Shown one piece after another: positions 1 through 5,493 of a DNA stretch of 5,745 nt (positions are counted from its first letter, which is position 1; each line of letters begins with the position of its first letter). Below the pieces are notes generated by a model. That model was given only the letters and a program-made list of their open reading frames with translations, had not been told where the DNA came from and did no database searches. A program made the position numbers and the translations under genes. Source of the DNA: Candidatus Aegiribacteria sp. (GTDB lineage Bacteria; Fermentibacterota; Fermentibacteria; Fermentibacterales; JCC-6); the NCBI GenBank assembly GCA_030640155.1, contig DAOWJX010000331.1, forward strand, positions 1 to 5,745, in the 5' to 3' direction.

Positions 1-839
1 ATGATATAAAGCTGAGGATATCCAATTCTGTCACTGGTAAATACAATCTGCCTTCCGTTGGGAGAAAAACTTGCTGAAGTTTCAATCGATCCTCTTAGCG
101 TGAGACGATTGGTCTCGCCGGACGCGGGATCAAGCACGTATATATCCACATTCCCGCCCCGGGAAAGCGTCAGCGCAATCGACTCACCATTAGAACTCCA
201 GGCGGGTGAGGAGTTGAGCCCTGGACTTGAAAGAATACTCCTTGCCGAAGCATCCGAAAAACTGTAACACCATAGATCACCATTACCGGACTGAAAGGAT
301 GTAAACACTATTCTGTCCCCATCGGGCGACCATGCCGGAGTTGTAATAACTTCATCATCCGTTATGACATGTCTTTCTGATCTGGGATCCATTGATTTGA
401 CCGCCAGAGAGTAGCTGGACCCGGTTCTGGTTATATAGGAAATCCATGTGGAAGCGATTCCATTTTCACCTGTAAGGTCATATACGAGATCATCAGCAAA
501 TGCATGTACAAGCGAGTAGATTGTATTCCCCGAATAATTCCTGGCCAGAAGAGGTTCCCCACCCGAAAAGACTTCTGCCCTGAACTCAATTCCATCGGTG
601 GTATTCCTGACCTCAACAGTTACTTCGGCATAACCATCATCCTTAGTTATCAGGAGACCGGAAAAATCGATATCCTCCCGCAGCTGCTCTCTCGCTACGT
701 CTACAATATCTCTGTCACCGCTCACACTGATGGAGACTGGAATACACTCGGCGCCTACCGGTGTCATGGGAATAAAATCACCCGCCAGTACAGTTCCCAT
801 GCAGATCAATAAGGACATTAGCATGCCTGAAGCCCTCAT
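1..839 (-). CDS. tolB: TolB, periplasmic beta-propeller of the Tol-Pal system (3' end missing)
   Basis: Periplasmic protein that binds Pal and the TolA equivalent, linking the inner-membrane motor to the outer membrane. The gene runs off the left edge. 279 codons are visible, against about 430 residues in Escherichia coli TolB, so roughly the last third is missing. Translation from the ATG at 839 gives a signal peptide (residues 1-19, hydrophobic core MLMSLLICMGTVLA, likely cleavage A19/G20). An N-terminal alpha/beta domain follows (about 30-135). TolB/PD40-type propeller repeats come next: AWSPDGDRIVFTS (169-181), AWSSNGESIALTL (213-225) and SFSPNGRQIVFTSDR (257-271). The start is supported by GGAGTG at 850-845, five bases upstream; an ATG at 843 is out of frame. 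Only four bases separate it from the stop of the preceding tolA/tonB-like gene, so it is co-transcribed. The domain order and the tolQRA context make the assignment secure; only the C-terminus is unknown. Confidence 0.93.
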   Translation of the reverse strand, partial: MRASGMLMSLLICMGTVLAGDFIPMTPVGAECIPVSISVSGDRDIVDVAREQLREDIDFSGLLITKDDGYAEVTVEVRNTTDGIEFRAEVFSGGEPLLARNYSGNTIYSLVHAFADDLVYDLTGENGIASTWISYITRTGSSYSLAVKSMDPRSERHVITDDEVITTPAWSPDGDRIVFTSFQSGNGDLWCYSFSDASARSILSSPGLNSSPAWSSNGESIALTLSRGGNVDIYVLDPASGETNRLTLRGSIETSASFSPNGRQIVFTSDRIGYPQLYI

Positions 840-843
840 CCAT

Positions 844-1527
844 TCACTCCGGTCCCAGAAATTCAATATTTATGATTGCCGGGGTATTTCTTCCCGGCGG
901 CATCGGGGGAATCTGCGCTCTTGACAGCGCGCTTTCCACAGCTCTGTCAAACGCTGATGTTCCACTTTTCCTGACAACCTCAATCTCAGATGAACCATCC
1001 GGATTGACTATTAGAATTACCCGGTATGACCTTTCCGGTTCCACAGATGTTCTGTATCCTCTTCTTACCGCATTGAAAACTCTTGACTCGTAAGTTCCAG
1101 GTCCTGGAACTCCTGAACCGGCTGCCCCTTCTCCGCTGACAGATACGAATTCTGATGCTTCAACTGGATCCTGAGCCTCTGATTCCTCGTGGGTCTCATC
1201 CAGTGGCTGTTCTTCAAAAACATCCTCCACAGGATCAGGAATCTGGTTTTCTGTAACTTCGGGTACCGATACCTCAATCGCAATTTCAGGAGGGTTTTCA
1301 GCGGGATTTCTTATATCCGGAGGCGAAGATGTCATTTCATTCGAAGTTAATGTGACCATATTTACCATAATGGCATCACCGCCGCCTGGAAGCGCCATTA
1401 CACTGCTCGAAGACGTAATCAGCCCAACTACGAGAATAAGCACGTGTCCTGCTATGACAAAGATGACATCTCTACGGCGGAGGAAGTAACTTTTCCTTTC
1501 GAAATGTCTGGAATCAGTGAATTTCAT
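844..1527 (-). CDS. TolA-position protein with TonB-type C-terminal domain
   Basis: Energy-transducing protein of the Tol motor: inner-membrane anchored, spanning the periplasm to contact TolB/Pal or outer-membrane partners. The protein has 227 residues. A basic N-terminus (RKSYFLRRRD) is followed by one membrane helix (about 21-38) that carries a single histidine (H28). TolA and TonB have a functionally important histidine in the equivalent helix. A proline-rich, strongly acidic linker (about 67-128) follows, then a TonB_2/TonB_C-like domain (about 146-225) with YRVILIVNPDGSSEIEVV and the alternating A-F-D-R-A-V-x-S-A-L helix. A longer reading from 1605 would overlap tolR by 92 bases. The ATG at 1527 leaves a 14-base overlap and starts just before the charged stretch and membrane helix, so I chose it, although its ribosome binding site is weak (GGAA nearby). 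The size resembles TonB rather than the long helical TolA of enterobacteria. Position between tolR and tolB indicates TolA function; by domain alone it would be called 'energy transducer TonB'. Confidence 0.85.
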   Translation of the reverse strand: MKFTDSRHFERKSYFLRRRDVIFVIAGHVLILVVGLITSSSSVMALPGGGDAIMVNMVTLTSNEMTSSPPDIRNPAENPPEIAIEVSVPEVTENQIPDPVEDVFEEQPLDETHEESEAQDPVEASEFVSVSGEGAAGSGVPGPGTYESRVFNAVRRGYRTSVEPERSYRVILIVNPDGSSEIEVVRKSGTSAFDRAVESALSRAQIPPMPPGRNTPAIINIEFLGPE

Positions 1528-1936
1528 CAGGTTCCAATCTGGTTTCCTGGATAAGCCCCACGCTAAGATAACCACCGCTGCCAAGTTCGGTGAGCGCATT
1601 CGCAACTACTTCATATCGCACATCCCTGTCCGCCCTGACATAGACTTCGGAACGGCCGGAATTATGAGCTGCTTCAGCAATATCCGAAAGATCCTCCAGC
1701 AGAACCTGCTCACCCGAAATGGTCAGGTTGCCATAGGCGTCGATCTCGACAACCAGCGATTCACCGGGATCAAGGCTGCTCAGAATCCTTCCCTCATCCG
1801 AAGACGGGGGAGTGACATCCGCACTTCGCTGCATCACCGGAGATGTCAGCATGAAGATCACCAGTAAAACAAGGGTAACATCCACCAGATTCGTAACGTT
1901 AATCTGTGAGAACTGCTTATACCGGGTTCGTATCAT
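1514..1936 (-). CDS. tolR: TolR/ExbD-family proton-channel subunit
   Basis: Inner-membrane subunit that works with TolQ to convert the proton motive force into movement of the TolA-like partner. It has 140 residues, the usual family length. A short cytoplasmic N-terminus leads into INVTNLVDVTLVLLVIFML (residues 12-30), the family's single membrane helix. D19 matches the essential membrane aspartate of TolR (D23) and ExbD (D25). The periplasmic domain ends with the conserved pattern VYVRADRDVRYEVV, then a glycine-containing turn and a final strand (LSVGLIQE). The ATG at 1936 overlaps the tolQ stop in ATGA, so translation is probably coupled. The upstream ribosome binding site is modest (AGAGG). 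TolR and ExbD cannot be separated by sequence alone; the following tolB favours TolR. Confidence 0.92.
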   Translation of the reverse strand: MIRTRYKQFSQINVTNLVDVTLVLLVIFMLTSPVMQRSADVTPPSSDEGRILSSLDPGESLVVEIDAYGNLTISGEQVLLEDLSDIAEAAHNSGRSEVYVRADRDVRYEVVANALTELGSGGYLSVGLIQETRLEPDEIH

Positions 1937-2601
1937 TCAAGACTGCCTCTTCTACAGACATCCACCAGTTCAGAAAGGAACCGATCCATATCTCCCGCAA
2001 GTGAATTGATCCTGCCGACAACGAAGTTGTGAAAGATATTTGCGGGAATCGCGGCCATCAGGCCTGCAACAGTTGTGGTTAGAGCTGCCGCGATACCTGC
2101 TCCCACTGCGCTGAGATCAGCAACGCCAAGTTCCCTCATCCCTATGAAACTCGACAGGATTCCCCATACCGTGCCAAGCAATCCAAGCAGAGGAGCTACA
2201 CTTGTTACAGTCGCAAGCAGTCCGATATTCCGTTCACGCTGGGCAAGATCCTCTCCTGCCTCCCGCTCAAGTGCACTGGAAAGGCTGGATGCTTCCTCGA
2301 TAGAAAGGGGTTCTGTAATTCCCCTATCGGTCCTTCTCTGAAGAAAACGGCCTGCCTCAGAGTACATCCGCGCAAGCGGCCCTATCTCATTGCTCCTGTT
2401 CCAGAATTCCCCGCCAGGCGGTCTGCCTGTTGTCCTCAGTGCATCCATAAAGATTTTCGATGAACTGAGAATCGTTCTGAATTCCCGAATCTTCGCTATT
2501 GCAACGGCCCAAGAACCAACCGAAAGTACAGCAATAATCACAAGAATGAGTTTTGTGACGATATCAGCCTGACGGACTATCTCAATAACTTGCCCTATCA
2601 A
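1933..2601 (-). CDS. tolQ: TolQ/ExbB-family motor protein, TTG start
   Basis: Polytopic inner-membrane protein forming the pentameric proton channel around TolR dimers. It has 222 residues, close to E. coli TolQ (230). Three membrane helices are visible: about 16-36; 126-152, containing the family signature TSVAPLLGLLGTVWGILSSF; and 167-195, containing GIAAALTTTVAGLMAAIPA. T144 and the T175-T177 cluster align with the channel threonines of TolQ (T145 and T178), and P187 follows in the conserved IPA. The start codon is TTG (2601-2599). No ATG lies near the N-terminus before the first membrane helix, and a strong AAGGAGG sits seven bases upstream, inside the end of ridA. TTG overlaps the ridA stop as TTGA. 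The short cytoplasmic loop between helices 1 and 2 is typical. Context with tolR and tolB supports TolQ over ExbB. Confidence 0.93.
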   Translation of the reverse strand: MIGQVIEIVRQADIVTKLILVIIAVLSVGSWAVAIAKIREFRTILSSSKIFMDALRTTGRPPGGEFWNRSNEIGPLARMYSEAGRFLQRRTDRGITEPLSIEEASSLSSALEREAGEDLAQRERNIGLLATVTSVAPLLGLLGTVWGILSSFIGMRELGVADLSAVGAGIAAALTTTVAGLMAAIPANIFHNFVVGRINSLAGDMDRFLSELVDVCRRGSLE

Positions 2602-2990
2602 TACTGTTCCTCCTTCAGCTCTGTAACAGCTTCAATTTCAATAAGAGCACCCAATGGCAGCTTCGAAACCGCGACAACAGATCTCGCGGGAAAAGGAACC
2701 ATAAATCTACTGGAATATATATCATTTACGATTGCTGAATCCGATATGTCTGCAAGATACACATTAATCTTTACGACGCTGTCCATGTTTGAACCGGCAT
2801 CAATCAGAATCGCTTCAAGATTATTCAATGCCTGAACTGTCTGAGCTGCAATACCCTCTTCCAGCTTTCCGTCTTCAGGATCAATACCGATCTGTCCCGC
2901 TGTAAATATGAATCCCTTTGAAATCACAGCCTGGCTGTAAGGTCCGACAGGAAGGGGAGAGTTAGCTGTCTGAACGGTTTTTCGCGTCAT
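2598..2990 (-). CDS. ridA: RidA/YjgF-family enamine/imine deaminase
   Basis: Small cytosolic protein of the YjgF/YER057c/UK114 superfamily. Family members form homotrimers that hydrolyse reactive enamine/imine intermediates, such as 2-aminoacrylate, released by pyridoxal-phosphate enzymes. The product has 130 residues, the normal length. Diagnostic features are the N-terminal GPYSQAV (16-22) with Y18, FTAGQIGIDP (29-38), the region VVKINVYLADI (72-82), and PARSVVAVSKLP (101-112). The C-terminal strand GALIEIEAV (114-122) follows. Y18, R103 and E118 match the active-site Tyr, Arg and Glu of E. coli RidA (Y17, R105, E120), so a true deaminase (RidA subgroup) is likely. The start ATG at 2990 has AGGAG five bases upstream. 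It is the first gene of the tol operon here, overlapping tolQ by four bases. I could not fix a convincing promoter in the AT-rich stretch upstream. Confidence 0.93.
   Translation of the reverse strand: MTRKTVQTANSPLPVGPYSQAVISKGFIFTAGQIGIDPEDGKLEEGIAAQTVQALNNLEAILIDAGSNMDSVVKINVYLADISDSAIVNDIYSSRFMVPFPARSVVAVSKLPLGALIEIEAVTELKEEQY
2609..2615 (-). promoter_or_regulatory. Ribosome binding site deciding the TTG start of tolQ
   Basis: AAGGAGG on the minus strand, seven bases before the TTG at 2601. It lies inside the last codons of ridA. It justifies the non-ATG start and indicates that tolQ has its own strong initiation site while also overlapping the ridA stop. Confidence 0.75.
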
Positions 2991-3097
2991 TCAGGCTCCT
3001 CTCTGAAATCAATATATACAGGATATACATACAAAGATACTTATCTGTTCCAAAAGAGCGTAATATTACGATTGCAGCAAGTCCTGCTTTTGACAGA

Positions 3098-3178
3098 AAC
3101 CCTGATGATTCTTCTCACATCCTTCTTCGGTATTCGATCAAGGTCCCTGGAAACCGACTTCAGGATGAAGAACGAAAC
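3098..3178 (-). pseudogene. Relic of a RelE/ParE-type toxin gene (N-terminal part only)
   Basis: The minus strand encodes KSVSRDLDRIPKKDVRRII without a start codon. The intact toxin at the right edge has KSVFKDLDRIPKKDVSRIV at residues 10-28. At DNA level, 3115-3172 matches 5421-5478 without gaps at 48 of 58 bases by my hand alignment, and most differences in the core are synonymous or conservative. Similarity fades on both sides. The frame has an in-frame TAA just upstream (3184-3182), no ATG and no ribosome binding site. The C-terminal half that carries the toxin's catalytic/RNA-contacting residues is absent, as is any antitoxin gene. It is therefore a decayed, non-functional fragment. It could come from duplication of the nearby cassette or from an independent related cassette; the divergence means it is not recent. 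Confidence 0.8.
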
Positions 3179-3196
3179 AGGTTACGCAGACAGTAA

Positions 3197-3216
3197 GGGG
3201 GGACATATGACCCACC
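3197..3216. repeat. Imperfect palindrome centred on CATATG
   Basis: Twenty bases whose ten-base arms pair at eight positions around CATATG (3204-3209), flanked by a G6 run on one side and ACCCACC on the other. It lies between the stop of the propeller gene and the toxin relic. On the minus strand it is not followed by a run of T, so it is not a classical intrinsic terminator. It might be an mRNA 3'-end stabilising hairpin, a dispersed repeat or an element end; the sequence alone does not decide. Confidence 0.4.
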
Positions 3217-3242
3217 ATTTATCGCTATTCAGAGCCTGATAC

Positions 3243-5021
3243 CTACCGGATTACCACGAACCTCTCTGTGAACGAATCTGATCCGACTCGCAAACGACAG
3301 AAGTAAACACCGGATGGCATGTCACTCATCCGCAACTGGTGCAGATCCGAACTGAGCTCTCCACTGGCTACTTCGTACACCGGTTTTCCTGCGAGGTCGT
3401 AAATAACCACCGTCGCCTCTGAAGCTTGAGGAATGCAGTAACTGATCGTGAATAATCCGTCACTTGGGTTGGGCACAACTGGGAGCAGACAGAGTCTATC
3501 CATATCATCAGGAAGATTCATTCCCAGGTCTATCTCTATTATGAACTCCTCGCTCCAGCCGTGATTCGCAAGGTTATCCACGACATGCACCCTGTAGTCT
3601 GACCCGGATTCCCAGGTTAGCGGAAGACTGTCACTGAACACCCATGTTCCTGTATTGGGAGTTGAGGAGATCAGCGTGTCTATAAACACACTATTTTTAT
3701 AGAGCGTTATGGAAACGCTGTCTCCGGACAAAGACCTGTTCATATCGAGCAAGGCTGGATAACTCCAGCTTATCATGCGATCCAGCTCAATGTTGTTCCA
3801 GGTGGTTGAAGCATTCGGCTCGGTAACCGTTATGATCTCCGCCCCTTCCGAAGGGGCGATTGTGAACTCCTCACTCCAGCCGAAATAGCCGAGATCATCC
3901 TCTATGTAGATCATGTACTCAATGCCGGGATCCCAGCTCATGGGCACGGGACCGCTGAAGACCCAGGAACCTGTGTTAGGCGCTGACGCTGCCAGAGTGT
4001 CAATAAATACCGCTCCGTCGTAGAGAATAATGCTTACGCTGTCGCAGTATACACCTGTCCAGCCGACGGGAAGATCCGTTTCAAAATGCGTCCATGTGGT
4101 TGAGCTGTCCGGCTCGATGACATGAAGATATGCATGCAGGCCGAGGCTATGCCAACATCCTGCTACAACCGCTACGAAACCCTCATTAGGCTCGGGCACA
4201 TTGCACTGGCCGGATCCGTTATTCCCCCATGCCACTATTGAGCCGGCTTCCTTAAGGCCGAGGCTGTGATGATCTCCTGCAGCAACTGCCACGAAAGACT
4301 CATTGGGTGCGGGTACATTGCACTGGCCGTAGGTGTTGTAACCCCACGCCACTATCGAGCCGTATTCCTTCAGGCCCAGGCTGTGATAAAATCCCCCAGC
4401 AACTGCCACAAAACCCTCATTGGGCGCGGGCACATTGCACTGGCCCCAGCTGTTGCTGCCCCATGCCACTATCGAGCCGGCTTCCTTAAGGCCGAGGCTG
4501 TGGCAAGCTCCTCCAGCAACCGCTACGAAAGACTCATTGGGCGCGGGTACATTGCACTGGCCGTAGGTGTTGCGACCCCAGGCCACGATCGAGCCGTCTG
4601 CCTTAAGGCCGAGGCTATGCCAATCTCCTGCTGCAACCGCCACGAAACCCTCATTGGGTGCCGGTACATCGCACTGACCATAGCCGTTGAAACCCCAAGC
4701 CACTATCGAGCTGTCTTCCTTAAGACCTAGGCTGTGGAACGATCCTCCAGCAACCGCTACGAAAGACTCATTGGGCTCGGGTACATTGCACTGGCCGTTC
4801 TCGTTGCTACCCCAGACCACTATCGAACCGTCTTCCTTAAGACCGAGGCTGTGTATTCCACCGCCCGCAACCGCCACAAAACCCTCATTGGGTGCCGGTA
4901 CATCGCACTGACCATAGCCGTTGTAACCCCAGCCAACTATCGAGCCGTCTGAACCTTCAGACATACCCGGAACAAGCAGAAACACAGCTGCAGAAAACAG
5001 AAGAACTGACAGATTCTTCAT
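3243..5021 (-). CDS. Secreted seven-repeat RCC1/BLIP-II-like beta-propeller with C-terminal sorting domain
   Basis: Exported protein of 592 residues, function unknown. In order: signal peptide (1 to about 21, MKNLSVLLFSAAVFLLVPGM); seven tandem 39-residue repeats (26-298) of the pattern G-S-I-V-x-W-G-x-N-x-x-G-Q-C-x-V-P-x-P-N; two homologous beta-sandwich modules (about 300-388 and 398-498), each from x-E-P-x-[SA]-S-T-T-W to W-S-E-E-F, resembling the Kre9/Knh1-type Ig-like domain; and a C-terminal module (about 513-592), VPNPSDGLFTISY...IYDLAGKPV...PSGVYFCRL...FVVIR, typical of Por/type IX secretion sorting domains of FCB bacteria. Seven units match the blade number of RCC1 propellers. The unit length and the WGxNxxGQ-x-x-VP motif match the Streptomyces beta-lactamase inhibitor BLIP-II as I remember it. 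ATG at 5021 is preferred over TTG at 5027 because GGAGGG lies six bases upstream. Each repeat carries a cysteine after GQ, which is unusual for a secreted repeat. A surface-bound or released ligand-binding protein is an inference. Confidence 0.88.
   Translation of the reverse strand: MKNLSVLLFSAAVFLLVPGMSEGSDGSIVGWGYNGYGQCDVPAPNEGFVAVAGGGIHSLGLKEDGSIVVWGSNENGQCNVPEPNESFVAVAGGSFHSLGLKEDSSIVAWGFNGYGQCDVPAPNEGFVAVAAGDWHSLGLKADGSIVAWGRNTYGQCNVPAPNESFVAVAGGACHSLGLKEAGSIVAWGSNSWGQCNVPAPNEGFVAVAGGFYHSLGLKEYGSIVAWGYNTYGQCNVPAPNESFVAVAAGDHHSLGLKEAGSIVAWGNNGSGQCNVPEPNEGFVAVVAGCWHSLGLHAYLHVIEPDSSTTWTHFETDLPVGWTGVYCDSVSIILYDGAVFIDTLAASAPNTGSWVFSGPVPMSWDPGIEYMIYIEDDLGYFGWSEEFTIAPSEGAEIITVTEPNASTTWNNIELDRMISWSYPALLDMNRSLSGDSVSITLYKNSVFIDTLISSTPNTGTWVFSDSLPLTWESGSDYRVHVVDNLANHGWSEEFIIEIDLGMNLPDDMDRLCLLPVVPNPSDGLFTISYCIPQASEATVVIYDLAGKPVYEVASGELSSDLHQLRMSDMPSGVYFCRLRVGSDSFTERFVVIR
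4128..4946 (-). repeat. Seven tandem 117-bp coding repeats
   Basis: Seven consecutive units of exactly 117 bp (39 codons), without indels, encode the propeller blades. Bounds from right to left are 4946-4830, 4829-4713, 4712-4596, 4595-4479, 4478-4362, 4361-4245 and 4244-4128. Units alternate between NEGFVAV (1, 3, 5, 7) and NESFVAV (2, 4, 6). Units 1/3 and 4/6 share long runs of identical codons, so a two-unit, 234-bp period underlies the array. The last unit departs at its end (HSLGLHAY in place of HSLGLKxx). The array would be prone to recombination and copy-number change. Confidence 0.93.
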
Positions 5022-5027
5022 GATCAA

Positions 5028-5033
5028 CCCTCC
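5028..5033 (-). promoter_or_regulatory. Ribosome binding site deciding the start of the propeller gene
   Basis: GGAGGG on the minus strand, six bases before the ATG at 5021. Spacing to the in-frame TTG at 5027 would be zero, so the ATG is the start. A second GGAGGT lies farther upstream (5050-5045), too distant to serve this ATG. Confidence 0.8.
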
Positions 5034-5103
5034 GTCTCTTAAAACCTCCCATAACCCTATGTTATTCAGATGGCTATGGCAATTATCCCTGAAAGATATG
5101 ATT

Positions 5104-5131
5104 GGTATAATTCAATTCTTTATCCTGTCAA
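5104..5131 (-). promoter_or_regulatory. Predicted sigma70-type promoter of the propeller gene
   Basis: On the minus strand a perfect TTGACA (-35, 5131-5126) is followed after 16 bases by TATACC (-10, 5109-5104; four of six consensus positions). Transcription would begin near 5097, giving a leader of about 75 bases before the ATG at 5021. This suggests that the propeller gene is expressed separately from the toxin-antitoxin cassette upstream. The call assumes that the organism's housekeeping sigma factor uses the standard consensus. Confidence 0.55.
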
Positions 5132-5235
5132 TACTATTAGATCTATTCTTTACTCCACCCACATGTCACAGACACTCCTCAGCCTTATGACAAGAGCTTG
5201 CTGTGAGCCCTTACTCATAAGAGATAGGCCTTTCC

Positions 5236-5493
5236 CTACCTGTACACGTCCCTCCTGTGTCTGGCTCTTACGACACAGACAATAAGTTTCTCGTCGTGGA
5301 TTTCATAGATAATCCGGTACACGCCGCATCGCAGTCTGTACTTCTCCTCACCGGAAAGTTTCTTGGATTGAGGTGGATGAGAATCCTCCGACAGGGCTCC
5401 GATAGCCTTGACAATGCGACTCACATCCTTCTTTGGTATTCGGTCAAGATCCTTGAAAACCGACTTGCGGATAAGGACCCTATATCTTGCCAT
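5236..5493 (-). CDS. RelE/ParE-superfamily toxin
   Basis: Small basic toxin of a type II toxin-antitoxin pair, 85 residues, the usual length. RelE-branch members cleave mRNA in the ribosome and ParE-branch members poison gyrase. The sequence follows the RelE pattern: N-terminal strand and helix (YRVLIRKSVFKDLDRIPKKD, 4-23), a second helix ending in ALSEDSHPPQSKKLSGE, then YRLRCGVYRIIYEI (52-65) and the last strand with VRARHRRDVYR (75-85). Basic residues K44, K45, R53, R55, R60 and R78/H79/R80/R81, with the terminal Y84, occupy positions where RelE-type ribonucleases carry RNA-contacting and catalytic residues. I therefore favour an mRNA interferase, moderately. The ATG at 5493 overlaps the antitoxin stop region by 14 bases and lacks a strong ribosome binding site of its own, pointing to translational coupling. 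No intrinsic terminator is evident downstream. A diverged relic of a related gene lies at 3098-3178. Confidence 0.92.
   Translation of the reverse strand: MARYRVLIRKSVFKDLDRIPKKDVSRIVKAIGALSEDSHPPQSKKLSGEEKYRLRCGVYRIIYEIHDEKLIVCVVRARHRRDVYR

Larger units (their letters stand above)
2991..3242. other. Spacer between the secreted propeller gene and ridA
   Basis: A 252-base gene-free interval. From right to left it holds an imperfect palindrome (3197-3216) just past the stop of the propeller gene, a degenerate toxin-gene fragment (3098-3178), and an AT-rich stretch (about 3003-3045) that probably contains the ridA-tol promoter. No match there is good enough to name: TATATT occurs near 3011-3016 but lacks a partner -35 box at normal spacing. 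I see no hairpin followed by a T tract, so no intrinsic terminator can be called. Confidence 0.6.

Noticed and set aside
504..812. Plus-strand open frame opposite tolB.
   Set aside because: The minus strand here encodes a clear TolB with signal peptide and propeller repeats, and the plus frame has no recognisable protein features.
1528..1605. Longer start for the TonB-like gene at 1605.
   Set aside because: It would overlap tolR by 92 bases and add 26 residues before the usual cytoplasmic N-terminus and membrane helix. The ATG at 1527 gives normal topology.
3003..3051. Promoter for ridA (TTGGAA with downstream TATATC or TATATT).
   Set aside because: The TTGGAA-TATATC spacing is 20 bases, and TATATT has no acceptable -35 partner. 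The region is AT-rich and plausible, but no specific pair is supportable.
4266..4730. Long plus-strand open frames opposite the repeat array (also 4687-4911 and 4734-4952).
   Set aside because: They are antisense to the tandem repeats and stay open because the 117-bp unit is a multiple of three. They lack ribosome binding sites and recognisable domains.
4128..4946. CRISPR array or diversity-generating retroelement target.
   Set aside because: The repeats are in-frame coding units of 117 bp without spacers. No reverse transcriptase or template repeat is present, and variation is not restricted to adenine positions.
5150..5235. Terminator after the toxin gene.
   Set aside because: Only a four-base stem (CTTA/TAAG) and a short AGGCCT palindrome are present on the minus strand, with no T tract.
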